Shown: piece by piece, positions 8,501 to 15,776 of the stretch
Layout of the letters: each line of letters opens with the position of its first letter
Position numbering within the stretch: the stretch's first letter is position 1
From: JAJPXC01 sp964562375
GTDB lineage: Bacteria > Bacteroidota > Bacteroidia > Bacteroidales > Muribaculaceae
Length of the DNA: 64,000 nucleotides
Reading direction: 5' to 3'
Assembly (NCBI GenBank): GCA_964562375.1
Contig: CAZLSW010000005.1
Coordinates: forward strand, 1-64,000
Program-made: the position numbers and the translations under genes
The notes under the pieces: generated by a model
What the model was told of the DNA's origin: nothing
Databases searched by the model: none
What the model saw: the letters and a program-made list of their open reading frames with translations, nothing else

Positions 8501-10014
8501 TATGCTACTACGCTATATGAGTAGGAAGTGGCAGCCTCGGGTTCGGCAAGAGCCTCCGAGAACGAGGTGCCGGCGAGAGCGTCAGCGGCTACAGTGCCGT
8601 CGGCGCGGGTTACCTTATATAATACAGCGGCTGCGTCGTAGTAACCACCGTTGATGGTGCCGGCGCATGCGTCCCAGGTAAGGGTAGCGGTGCCGTCGGC
8701 CCATGAAAGAACAACGTTGGTAACGGGCTTCAGCTCGTCAAAGCCGATGAACAGCTCGGTCTTGGCCTTCGGGCTGGTGCCCTCAGCGTTGGCTACGGTA
8801 ACGACTACCTTGTAGGTGCCGGAGGCGTCAACGGTTACAGGAACCGATACGCTCTGAGCGTAGGTGCAGGTGCCGGTGGCTACCTCGGTGCCGTTGAACT
8901 TAACCGAGTAGGTAAGATCTGCGCCAGCCTCGGGTGCCGAACCGTCAAACAAGGTCGAAGGGGCCACGAACGATACCGTGCCGCTCAGCGAGCCGTTCTC
9001 GAACGATGCTACCAAGCCCGATACTGCGTCGGGAGCCTTGTCGGCAGCGGCGGGTGCGGGAATGTAAAGGCCCACTACCTCATCGTTGTTGGTGAACTGA
9101 TAGATCGGGGTGCCGGCGCCGGTGGTGGTGTCCACGCTGTAGAGCCAAGCCGTACCGTCCTCGGGGTTAACCGAGTAGTACAGAGCGCCGCTCACGGGGT
9201 CGCAGGTGGCCGAGCTAGCATAAGCGGCGTCGATGCCTACGTTACCAATCACGGTGGGAGTACCGGTCGTCTTGTCAATCTTGTGAAGCACGCCAGTGGT
9301 GGTGATACCATAAAGGGTTCCGTCGGATGCGGCTGCAAGGCCCATATAGGGATCCTCGCATGCGCCAATTGTCGAGCGGGTAGCGTTGTCGAGGTCGAGT
9401 ACGCCAAGCTCAAAGCCGTCAGCTTCGGAATTGAGGAAGCAACCGTAGATATTACCAGTGGTGGCGTCGTAAGTCAAGTCGTTAGCTACTAGGGTGAAAT
9501 CGTAGGAGCTAACCTCTCCCAACAACTCCCATGAATCGGCGTCATAGGTATCGATGTACACGAAATACATTCCAAAGAAGCCGAAGTAGTTGATCGATAG
9601 ATAAGTATTCTCGACCAAGCAACCTCCTCCATTGGGGGATACGCCCGACTCAAGGGCTACCGGGCTGAACGAGCATGGGCCCGATACCGGCATCTCATAT
9701 ACTCCGTATGACATATCCGACGACTCGGAGTAAATCACAGCTCCGAAAAGCGTCGAGGATGCCTGGGCCTTCTGCAAGCCGAACGGATCCTTATTGACTA
9801 CGGGACGGAATGCGCGAGTGCGCGAAAGCTTTGAAGCGTTTTTCAGCTGCTTCTTGGTCTGGGGCATCTGCGCCGTCTTCTCTTTGTGGGCGCGAGCTAC
9901 CTCCAGCACTTCGCTTTGTTTGGACAGCGGCTGAACCCTCTTGGTGGGGCCGATGGCCAAAGCTGAGGTCGCGGTGATGAGCGCGGCCAAGGCTAAGGTA
10001 AAGCACTTTTTCAT
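5545..10014 (-). CDS. Large T9SS-secreted multidomain adhesin-like surface protein
   Basis: A 1489-residue exported protein. Residues 1-20 (MKKCFTLALAALITATSALA) are a signal peptide. Then come, approximately: 90-320, a YncE/propeller-like region ('YDATTGNIYGCFL', 'ASDGTLYGITTTG'); 325-530, FnIII-like repeats ('TATLTWDACAGT'); 535-680, a choice-of-anchor-J/cleaved-adhesin type module ('LPYYEPFDSED', 'YNLYIDNISI'); 690-880, more FnIII; 885-1040, a second adhesin-like module; 1045-1160, a CARDB-like segment; 1190-1345, a third adhesin-like module ('FFVDDVVYTGG'); then FnIII and a C-terminal type A T9SS sorting domain ('INVSINGADGRVLMARNG', 'VAPGVYMVKAGARIAKVVVK'). It is likely monocistronic, with its own strong promoter and terminator. 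The ligand is unknown. Confidence 0.9.
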   Translation of the reverse strand: MKKCFTLALAALITATSALAIGPTKRVQPLSKQSEVLEVARAHKEKTAQMPQTKKQLKNASKLSRTRAFRPVVNKDPFGLQKAQASSTLFGAVIYSESSDMSYGVYEMPVSGPCSFSPVALESGVSPNGGGCLVENTYLSINYFGFFGMYFVYIDTYDADSWELLGEVSSYDFTLVANDLTYDATTGNIYGCFLNSEADGFELGVLDLDNATRSTIGACEDPYMGLAAASDGTLYGITTTGVLHKIDKTTGTPTVIGNVGIDAAYASSATCDPVSGALYYSVNPEDGTAWLYSVDTTTGAGTPIYQFTNNDEVVGLYIPAPAAADKAPDAVSGLVASFENGSLSGTVSFVAPSTLFDGSAPEAGADLTYSVKFNGTEVATGTCTYAQSVSVPVTVDASGTYKVVVTVANAEGTSPKAKTELFIGFDELKPVTNVVLSWADGTATLTWDACAGTINGGYYDAAAVLYKVTRADGTVAADALAGTSFSEALAEPEAATSYSYSVVAYTTNATSAAAESNAVVLGSLKLPYYEPFDSEDVVSSFTIIDANADGKIWSWYSGSMKMTYNSEMEMDDWIITAGIKMEAGKMYTISFDYFASSSYFPERIEAFIGTSATVDGMTTQIMEKTDVASPDAATFTYDFICPADGTYYLGIHGCSDADEYNLYIDNISISAPIAGAAPDAVSDLVITPDASGALNATVAFTAPSKTVTGDALSSITKIEVANGTEVLTTVDAPAVGSAVSCPVTVTATGEYTFTVTAYNAEGAGRSASASAYIGINVPGLVTNIVGVESTPGTVTLTWDAPVVDVDGNVFNPANATYSVVAVIDGTQSIVAEDLTACTFTHKVCEADDEQQFVYYGIFAESAGGLGSGAASDLIAVGKAYELPYVESFTDGGLSYILGTSVVAGSGQWYIANDESFTDITSYDGDNGFAYMKGSNIDDEAVIFTGKINITGTAPVLTLQSNQFSVECLNDLYILVNGQSVYDEAQTGDGGWTKISVPMSQFLGQTVQVTIGARVNSHVYTIIDCIAIEEPLDYNLQALNLIAPAKVAANTEATISAKINNDGSKDIEGYTVNLLIDGKVADTKTANAVIASGERQEVSFSKTFAPTEAGLHTVAIQVVCDKDEYDGDDTTKEATVNVTVPNYPTVTISGELENGTPKITWSAPVLSGEGQTAVLTEDFESEDAESFAMDSYPDWTFYNGNTAATYGISGAEFPNAGGAFGWILFDGNSAGLSTWTGYNSDRAMVALAHESGANDAWMISPALSGDAQTITFFAKCITTSYGAETYELLYSTTGTAQEDFIAIGEEGATTNSLATTEWTQISFEVPAGAKYFAIRSTSNDVFAFFVDDVVYTGGAPDFSYLTLKGYNVYRDGQLITAEPITATEYLDTEAEEGLHTYAVTAVYAEGESAISNEVEINISGVANLLASDVTIEVVGRSIVVNAPEAINVSINGADGRVLMARNGNKSYRVAVAPGVYMVKAGARIAKVVVK

Positions 10015-10025
10015 AATAACTTAAC

Positions 10026-10068
10026 GCGACCCAGGTTTACTGATTCAAGGAACGCCCGAGTGGGTCGC
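10026..10068 (-). promoter_or_regulatory. 5' UTR hairpin of the T9SS surface-protein gene
   Basis: GCGACCCA (10026-10033) and TGGGTCGC (10061-10068) are perfect 8-nt inverted arms inside the predicted ~85-nt leader, just upstream of the start codon at 10014. It could be an RNA structure protecting the transcript or modulating translation; the function is unproven. Confidence 0.45.
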
Positions 10069-10104
10069 TTAGCTCTAGGCGTCGCATAGGATTATTTATG
10101 GCGG

Positions 10105-10136
10105 CAAAAATATGCTTTTTCTTTCATTTTGACAAA
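10105..10136 (-). promoter_or_regulatory. Bacteroidota promoter for the T9SS surface protein
   Basis: On the minus strand TTTG (10133-10136) is followed after exactly 20 nt by TATTTTTG (10105-10112), a full match to the Bacteroidota consensus. The predicted transcription start is near 10099, giving a leader of about 85 nt. Confidence 0.8.
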
Positions 10137-10250
10137 TTTTTGTAGAAGAAATTCCATTTTTGCCGAAAAATCGTCCTCAACGCCCTAATTTTAATTGCTT
10201 TTTGTTAAAATCGTCACCCAAAGCCTCCGCTTCCCCCGCTTTCCCCCGGA

Positions 10251-10357
10251 TGATTTCATTCGATTTCTCTCGATTTCTCTCGATTTAAGTCGATCCCTGC
10301 GGGTGATTTCATTCGATATAAGTCGATTGAAATCGATTGAAATCGATTGAAATCGAC
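10251..10357. repeat. TCGATT decamer array
   Basis: A stretch with near 10-nt periodicity of TCGATT units: TCGATTTCTC repeated, TCGATTTAAG, then TCGATTGAAA three times. Many pairs read as TCGATT(T/G)AA(G/A)TCGA palindromes. The phrase TGATTTCATTCGAT occurs near both ends. It is non-coding. Confidence 0.75.
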
Positions 10358-10384
10358 CCCGTTAATGAGCCAGCCACAAAATTT

Positions 10385-10418
10385 TGGCGCCCTGGACTCT
10401 TCGCGAGCCGGGGCGCCA
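10385..10418. other. Strong intergenic hairpin, GGCGCC arms
   Basis: TGGCGCCC (10385-10392) pairs with GGGCGCCA (10411-10418). The inner part pairs again (GG/CC and CTC/GAG) around a TTCGC loop. AAAATTTT precedes it but no T-tract follows, so it is not a textbook terminator. It may be a remnant RNA structure. Apart from the repeats, the hairpin, a CCATCCGGATGG palindrome near 10650 and an ACGAA/ACACTAA-type stretch near 10572-10600, nothing else is visible between 10137 and 10770. Confidence 0.5.
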
Positions 10419-10772
10419 GTTATCTGATAAAAGCTAGTCTATTACAAAAGATATTGTTTCTGCGTTCTGTTTATTTGACGATAACCCTCCCCATAGGTTT
10501 AATATCACCTCTCCACTTTAACATTCTTTAATACTCACAAGCATTCCGGTAACTACTCACCGCATATTCTTTTAACCACTAAAAACACGAAGAACACTAA
10601 TCTTTTTTGGGGGAAAGAGGTCGCATGCTCCCAAAAACACTAAAGCCATCCGGATGGTTTCAGCATTCCGCGCCATCATCTCCCCTCCCATCAAGCCACG
10701 GTGCCCCGCGGTTTGCCGCGGTGGCCAATTAAAAAATTTTTCAAAAATTCCTTATTTATGTGCAAAATTGCT

Positions 10773-10780
10773 TATCTTCG
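10773..10780 (+). promoter_or_regulatory. Candidate -7 box for the lipoprotein-DUF5723 operon
   Basis: TATCTTCG is one base off TAnnTTTG and lies 69 nt before the start codon at 10849. No clear TTTG is seen at 19-21 nt upstream. Confidence 0.4.
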
Positions 10781-10848
10781 CGTATTATACCGCTAATTTA
10801 ACGGTGTTTCAGGATAGTATTTATTTTCAACACACATAATTGATAACC

Positions 10849-12645
10849 ATGAACCAATTACATCACAATTGCTTGGGCCTATCCGCGCTCGCCTTGACGA
10901 TGATGTTTACGGGGTGTATCGACGACAAGTATGACCTTGACGACATCGACTCCACCGCCCGCATCTCCGTCAACCAGCTCACCCTGCCCATCACAATCGA
11001 CCCCGTCACCCTTTCCTCCATGGTCAACCTCAAGGAAGGTCAAGCCATCAAAGTGGCTCGTGACGCCCAGGGCAACGAGTTTTACGCCATCGTTCAGCAG
11101 GGAACGTTCTCCGCTCAATCGGTAAACGTTCCCCAGGTGCACGTCAACGCCCCCACAATCCCATCTTCCACCCAGACTATCAACGCCTCGGTATCCAAGC
11201 TCCGCGCCGCCACTGGTGAGGTTGTCTTCCCCCTCCAATCCAAGGTGAGCGACTTCAGCTACACCGAGGACGGCGTCGACCCGGCCATCGTGTCAATCTC
11301 CTCCTTCAAGGGCCAGGTGTCCATGGATTGGACGATCTCCCTCCCCGACGCCTCCTCGGCCATCAACGGCTGCACATTCCGCAACGTAGTCCTTCAACTT
11401 CCCAAGGGCCTCGACCTCACCGAGGACGAGGGCGGCACGTATAACCCCGCCACTGGCGAACTGCTCCTCCCCGACGGATACCGCTCGGGAGCCAAGATGG
11501 AGCTTAGGCTCGCCGCCAAGGCCGTCGACTTCGTGGCCGCCGGTGGCACCCTCTCCAACCATCGACTGAGCTACACCGGCGACATCTATCTCAAGAGCGG
11601 TGAGGCTGTAATCACAGCCGCCGATGTCAAGAGTGGAGCTACAATCCCCACATCCTTGACCCTGAGAATGGACTACAAGTTCTCGGACATCGACATCACA
11701 GCATTCACCGGCGAAATCGAGTACGACATCAAGGGATTCAACATCCCCGACATCTCCCTGGCCAACCTCCCCGACGTGTTCTCCCAGGACGAAACTCACC
11801 TCAAGCTTTCCGACCCCTGCGTCCTGCTTCAAATCGTCAACCCGTTGCAGCCCTACAACCTCACCTCCGAGATGGGATTCTCCCTCACCGCCCTGCGCAA
11901 CGGATACCCCTCCAAGACCTACAGCATCGACGCTGGCACATTCCAAATCACCCGTCCCAACCACAACGCCACATATAATTATTGTGTAGGCCCAGAGCTA
12001 CTCGGCTACGCCCCCACAATCATCCCCAACGGCGACGAAACCGAGACCTTCGACTCCCAGAAGTTCTTCACCCCCGCCTCCCCCGAGCTGGTTAAATTTA
12101 GCCAATTGGAGGACGTGATCTACGGCAACGGCATTCCCCGCTCGCTCAAGGTCGACCTCGGCACACCACGCATCCCGTGCCAGACTGTCACCGACTTCCC
12201 CCTCAACGACGGCAACCTCGACTTCCAAGGCTCCTACCTGCTCTTTGCGCCCATGGCCTTTGAGGCTGGCTCACAGGTAGTTTACGCGGATGTAGTCGAC
12301 GGCTGGAACGACGAGGATGTCGATCACATGGTGGTCGAAAAACTCACCGTTACCCTTACCGTCACCAGCGAGCTCCCCGTCGAAGGTGTCCTCTCGGGAT
12401 ATCCCATCGACAAGGAGGGCAAGCAGATCGGCAACTGCACCATCAAGTCGGTTACTATCCCCGCCGGGTGCACCGACCTCCCTCTCTCCCTTGAAAACGA
12501 AGGCGGCGACATTACCCACCTCGACGGTATCTACTACCGCTGTGTGGCCACCTCGAGTGGCAACTCGGCCCTATCGCCCAACCTCACCGTTACCCTCAAG
12601 GATATGCGACCCACAGTGACTGGATATTACGAAAAAGAACTCTAA
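10849..12645 (+). CDS. Putative lipoprotein paired with DUF5723 protein
   Basis: A 598-residue predicted outer-membrane or surface lipoprotein. ATG 10849 is chosen because the frame then starts with a lipoprotein signal (MNQLHHNCLGLSALALTMMF) ending in the lipobox FTGC, followed by an Asp-rich stretch (IDDKYDLDDIDS). The remainder is beta-rich with repeated 'IPTSLTLRMDYKFSDIDIT'-like segments and no enzymatic motif recognised. It is followed after 14 nt by the DUF5723 gene, so the two probably form an operon and may act together at the outer membrane. I recall similar pairs in other Bacteroidales, but no function is assigned. Confidence 0.8.
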   Translation: MNQLHHNCLGLSALALTMMFTGCIDDKYDLDDIDSTARISVNQLTLPITIDPVTLSSMVNLKEGQAIKVARDAQGNEFYAIVQQGTFSAQSVNVPQVHVNAPTIPSSTQTINASVSKLRAATGEVVFPLQSKVSDFSYTEDGVDPAIVSISSFKGQVSMDWTISLPDASSAINGCTFRNVVLQLPKGLDLTEDEGGTYNPATGELLLPDGYRSGAKMELRLAAKAVDFVAAGGTLSNHRLSYTGDIYLKSGEAVITAADVKSGATIPTSLTLRMDYKFSDIDITAFTGEIEYDIKGFNIPDISLANLPDVFSQDETHLKLSDPCVLLQIVNPLQPYNLTSEMGFSLTALRNGYPSKTYSIDAGTFQITRPNHNATYNYCVGPELLGYAPTIIPNGDETETFDSQKFFTPASPELVKFSQLEDVIYGNGIPRSLKVDLGTPRIPCQTVTDFPLNDGNLDFQGSYLLFAPMAFEAGSQVVYADVVDGWNDEDVDHMVVEKLTVTLTVTSELPVEGVLSGYPIDKEGKQIGNCTIKSVTIPAGCTDLPLSLENEGGDITHLDGIYYRCVATSSGNSALSPNLTVTLKDMRPTVTGYYEKEL

Positions 12646-12659
12646 ACCTTTCTACCACA

Positions 12660-14024
12660 ATGAAAAAGCAACTTATCGCAGCCACCGCAGCGCTGCTCGC
12701 AATATCAGCCACAGCCCAAAACACCCGCTCGGGCTACTTCGTCGACAACTACACCTATCGCTTCGAGCTTAACCCCGCCTATGGCCTCGACAAAAACTTC
12801 GTCGCCACACCCGGCTTGGGTAACATCAACACCGCGATTAACGGCAACATCGGCCTCAACGACGTCTTCTATAACGTCAACGGCAAGACTACTACCTTCC
12901 TCAACCCCAACATCTCGGCCGCTACCGTGATGAACAACCTCAAGGACAACAACCGCGTGGGCGCCGATATCAAAATCACCGTCCTCGCCGGCGGCTTCAA
13001 GGCCTGGGGTGGTTACAACACCGTAGCCGTTAACGCCCGCTCAAGCGTAGGTGCCAAGGTGCCTAAATCAATCTTCTCCCTGATGAAAGAAGGCGTATCC
13101 AACAAGGAATACGACATCACCGACATCCGCGCGTTCGGCAACGCCTATGCCGAATTAGCATTCAACCACTCCCGCGACATCACCAAGGAATGGCGTGTGG
13201 GCGCGGCAATGAAATTCCTCATCGGCGGCGCAAACATTGACGCACGCCTCAACAACGCACGCCTCAACCTCAACCCCGACGGTTGGCACATCATCGCCGA
13301 CGGCCACATGAACGCCAACGTCAAGGGCTTCTACTACAAGACCAAATACGACGAGGATTACGACCGCGTATACGTTGACGGCATGGACGTCGACCACTCC
13401 GGCGTCAACGGCTTCGGCCTCGCTTGGGATCTCGGCGTCGTTTATTCCCCCTCGGCCCTGCCCGACTGGAAATTCTCCCTCGCACTGCTCGACCTCGGTT
13501 TCATCCACTGGAACAACAACGTCGAGGCTTCCACCAACGGCGTCAAGGAGTTCATTACCAACGACTACACATTCAACGCCGACGAGGATATGCCCAACGG
13601 CTTCGACAACGAATGGGATCGCGTGAAGGAGGACTTCACCGCCCTCTACGAGCTCGAGGACAACGGCGACCTCGGTGGCCAAACCCGCTCCCTCGGCGCG
13701 ACAATGAACGTGGGCGTTGAGTATACCCTTCCCATGTATAAAGCCCTGAAATTCGGCCTGTTGAACACCACCCGAATCCAAGGAGCATTCTCCTGGACCG
13801 ACTTCCGCCTGTCGGCCAACATCGCTCCCGCCAAGGTTATCGACGGTGGTATCAACTTCGCCGCCGGTACCTTCGGATGCTCCTTCGGTTGGCTCGTAAA
13901 CCTCCACGCCGGAGCCTACAACATGTTCGTCGGCATGGACCACACAATGGGCAAGCTCTGCAAGCAAGGCGTCCCCCTCTCCTCCAACGCCCAGATCAAC
14001 TTCGGTATCAACTGGCTCTTCTAG
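12660..14024 (+). CDS. DUF5723 family outer-membrane-type protein
   Basis: 454 residues with a signal peptide (MKKQLIAATAALLAISATAQ). The N-terminal 'FELNPAYGL' and the alternating aromatic/polar strands through to the C-terminal 'INFGINWLF' (terminal Phe) look like an outer-membrane beta-barrel, in the manner of PorV-like and DUF5723 proteins. It begins 14 nt after the lipoprotein gene and is followed by hairpin repeats and a terminator. Function is unknown; the family call is from recognition of the N-terminal pattern. Confidence 0.75.
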   Translation: MKKQLIAATAALLAISATAQNTRSGYFVDNYTYRFELNPAYGLDKNFVATPGLGNINTAINGNIGLNDVFYNVNGKTTTFLNPNISAATVMNNLKDNNRVGADIKITVLAGGFKAWGGYNTVAVNARSSVGAKVPKSIFSLMKEGVSNKEYDITDIRAFGNAYAELAFNHSRDITKEWRVGAAMKFLIGGANIDARLNNARLNLNPDGWHIIADGHMNANVKGFYYKTKYDEDYDRVYVDGMDVDHSGVNGFGLAWDLGVVYSPSALPDWKFSLALLDLGFIHWNNNVEASTNGVKEFITNDYTFNADEDMPNGFDNEWDRVKEDFTALYELEDNGDLGGQTRSLGATMNVGVEYTLPMYKALKFGLLNTTRIQGAFSWTDFRLSANIAPAKVIDGGINFAAGTFGCSFGWLVNLHAGAYNMFVGMDHTMGKLCKQGVPLSSNAQINFGINWLF

Positions 14025-14076
14025 GGGAGTCTAGGGGGCCCGCCTTGGTCGGCCATCACGCCAAGCTAGGCCGGAA

Positions 14077-14160
14077 GTCGGGCCGTGCCGGCCCGACAGA
14101 CCACCACTGTCCCGCCGACACGGCGGGACCTCCTACTTAAGCCGCCGACACGGCGGGATC
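14077..14160. repeat. GC-hairpin family, three units
   Basis: The first unit (14077-14097) has arms GTCGGGCCG/CGGCCCGAC. The second (14109-14129) has arms GTCCCGCCG/CGGCGGGAC. The third (14141-14160) is partial, its left arm decayed. The second and third are each followed by CTCCTACTTAA. The family recurs at 21215-21303, 37485-37673 and 56358-56446. Confidence 0.85.
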
Positions 14161-14191
14161 TCCTACTTAACCCCCTCCTCATCAACCCACT

Positions 14192-14224
14192 GTGCCCCGC
14201 GGCTGAGCCGCGGGGCACTTTATT
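14192..14224 (+). terminator. Intrinsic terminator after the DUF5723 gene
   Basis: GTGCCCCGCGG (14192-14202) pairs perfectly with CCGCGGGGCAC (14208-14218) around CTGAG, followed by TTTATT. A decayed relative (GTGCCCCGCGG-TTTG-CCGCGG) lies near 10700 in the previous intergenic region. Confidence 0.75.
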
Positions 14225-14253
14225 GCGAAAATTCCGTTGCGAAATTTTCGCAA
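14223..14253. promoter_or_regulatory. Operator-like TTGCGAAA palindrome over the ATPase promoter
   Basis: TTGCGAAA occurs at 14223-14230 and 14237-14244, and inverted as TTTCGCAA at 14246-14253. The last two form a perfect 17-bp palindrome around one base and overlap the candidate -33 box. This arrangement suits binding of a dimeric regulator. Confidence 0.5.
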
Positions 14254-14276
14254 TCGCAGGAATTTTTGTACCTTTG
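14246..14276 (+). promoter_or_regulatory. Promoter of the AAA ATPase gene
   Basis: TACCTTTG (14269-14276) matches TAnnTTTG exactly; TTTC (14246-14249) lies 19 nt upstream as a weaker -33 box. The expected start of transcription near 14282 leaves only about 5-10 nt before the ATG, so the mRNA may be almost leaderless. Confidence 0.6.
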
Positions 14277-14286
14277 TAAAAAATCC

Positions 14287-15414
14287 ATGAGTATGGAGAA
14301 ATTAGACAACCCATTCGTTATCCAAGGCTACGTGGGAAGCCAATATTTCTGCGACCGCGAGAGAGAAACAACCGATCTGTTGCAAGCTCTTCGCAGCGGT
14401 CGCAACGTGAGCTTAATCAGTCCTCGAAGAATGGGCAAATCGGGGCTAATACACCACGCCTTCCACAAAGTGGGGAAAGAGTCGCCAGAGGTGAAATGCT
14501 TCTACCTCGACATTTTTCACACGCGCTCGCTTAACGATTTCATACAGACCTTGGCCAACGCCGTCTTTGGAGCGTTGGACTCCAAGGCCGAACGCTTGTG
14601 GCATATACTTGTCGCGACTCTAAGCCACTGCCGCCCCGTTTTGAGCACCGACAGCCTTACCGGAGCCCCTACACTCACCCTTGACATTACACCTGAAAAC
14701 GAGCATCGCACTCTCGAGGATATTTTTCGATATTTAAATGCCTCTGGTCAACGCATTTACATGGCCATTGACGAGTTTCAACAGGTCGCCGAATATCCGG
14801 AAAAAGGGGTGGAAGCTCTATTGCGCTCATATATACAGCAATCCCCACGATTGTCGTTTGTGTTTGCCGGGAGCAAAAAGCATCTGATGCAACAGATGTT
14901 TACAATGCCTCAGCGCCCTTTTTATCAATCAACCCAGACTCTATCATTAAAGGAAATCTCGCAAGACCGTTACTTGGAGTTCGCTCAACGGATGCTCAAA
15001 CCCTACGGCAAGGAAATCACGGCAGAAGCTTTTCAATACATATACGAAAACGTCCTGGGGCATACTTACTATATTCAGTATTGGCTGAGCAAAACATTTG
15101 ACGCGAAAACCGATGCAATCGACTTGACAACGGTTAAACTCGTCCTCGATAAAATTCTTAAGGAGGAGGATGACAACTTCTTCGCTTACACGTCATTACT
15201 CACGTCATCGCAAACTCGGATATTGCGGGCAATAGCACAGGAACGAAGGTTGTCAACTCCCTATTCCATCGAGATGGTGAAGCGCTACGATTTACCTTCC
15301 ACAAGCACTATCCGCAGTGCAATCAAAACGTTGGTGGATAAGGAATTTTTGATTGATGAGCGGGGGGTGTTTTCAGTGTACAATCGCTTCTTTATGCTGT
15401 GGCTTGCAAGATAA
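14287..15414 (+). CDS. AAA/STAND-type ATPase (COG1672-like)
   Basis: A stand-alone 375-residue ATPase of the archaeal-ATPase/COG1672 type common in Bacteroidales. Walker A is 'SPRRMGKS' (residues 45-52) and Walker B 'IYMAIDE' (Asp162-Glu163); the C-terminal ~80 residues form a winged-helix-like region ('STSTIRSAIKTLVDKEFLID'). Start ATG 14287 or 14293 (MSMEKLDN). There is no nuclease domain and no partner gene next to it. It is visibly AT-richer, with mixed codon endings, than uvrA or cydA, and sits behind a hairpin repeat cluster, suggesting transfer. The role is unknown; relatives are often linked to mobile DNA or stress. Confidence 0.85.
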   Translation: MSMEKLDNPFVIQGYVGSQYFCDRERETTDLLQALRSGRNVSLISPRRMGKSGLIHHAFHKVGKESPEVKCFYLDIFHTRSLNDFIQTLANAVFGALDSKAERLWHILVATLSHCRPVLSTDSLTGAPTLTLDITPENEHRTLEDIFRYLNASGQRIYMAIDEFQQVAEYPEKGVEALLRSYIQQSPRLSFVFAGSKKHLMQQMFTMPQRPFYQSTQTLSLKEISQDRYLEFAQRMLKPYGKEITAEAFQYIYENVLGHTYYIQYWLSKTFDAKTDAIDLTTVKLVLDKILKEEDDNFFAYTSLLTSSQTRILRAIAQERRLSTPYSIEMVKRYDLPSTSTIRSAIKTLVDKEFLIDERGVFSVYNRFFMLWLAR

Positions 15415-15425
15415 TTTGCCATTTT

Positions 15426-15457
15426 TTTGGCCGTTCGGCGAAAGTTGCCTAAATTTG
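15426..15457 (+). promoter_or_regulatory. Promoter of the DUF4492-cydAB operon
   Basis: TTTG (15426-15429), 20-nt spacer, TAAATTTG (15450-15457): a perfect Bacteroidota promoter starting 11 nt after the stop of the ATPase gene. The predicted start site near 15463 gives a ~16-nt leader to the ATG at 15479. Confidence 0.85.
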
Positions 15458-15478
15458 GAGCGGAGAACTTGTAATGCC

Positions 15479-15706
15479 ATGATGAAACGACTCCAGAAAG
15501 CGGCCCGAGGCGTGTGGCGATTCTATTACGACGGCTTCCGTAGCATGACCGTCGGCCGCTCGCTGTGGATACTGATCATCGTAAAGGTGGCTGTGCTGCT
15601 GCTCGTGTTCAAGTTGCTGTTCTTCCCCGACGTGCTCCAGCGCGACTACCCCGACGACCAGGCCCGCGCCGAGGCCGTCCGCCAATCCCTCTCTCACCCT
15701 CGATAG
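15479..15706 (+). CDS. DUF4492 small membrane protein upstream of cydAB
   Basis: A 75-residue protein (ATG 15479 or 15482). The N-terminus is basic and amphipathic ('LQKAARGVWRFYYDGFRSM'), followed by one membrane helix ('LWILIIVKVAVLLLVFKLLF') and a charged tail. DUF4492 proteins are typically encoded directly before cydA in Bacteroidota and Epsilonproteobacteria, so a role as a small accessory subunit or assembly factor of cytochrome bd is plausible but unproven. The start is chosen from the promoter position; the open frame extends further upstream into the ATPase gene. Its stop TAG abuts a heptamer repeat. Confidence 0.85.
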   Translation: MMKRLQKAARGVWRFYYDGFRSMTVGRSLWILIIVKVAVLLLVFKLLFFPDVLQRDYPDDQARAEAVRQSLSHPR

Positions 15707-15707
15707 A

Positions 15708-15728
15708 GTGCATAGTGCATAGTGCATA
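15708..15728. repeat. Heptamer repeat GTGCATA x3
   Basis: Three perfect 7-nt units begin one base after the DUF4492 stop codon. Each contains TAG across the unit boundary, so the array puts a stop in all three forward frames. Confidence 0.75.
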
Positions 15729-15776
15729 ATTAAAGGATCTAAAAGTTTCAACTTAAATAACCAAAGAAAAACTATT

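Noticed and set aside
10337..10531. 64-residue plus-strand frame in the 10.0-10.8 kb gap
   Set aside because: Starts inside the TCGATT repeats and crosses a strong hairpin; no signal, domain or promoter.
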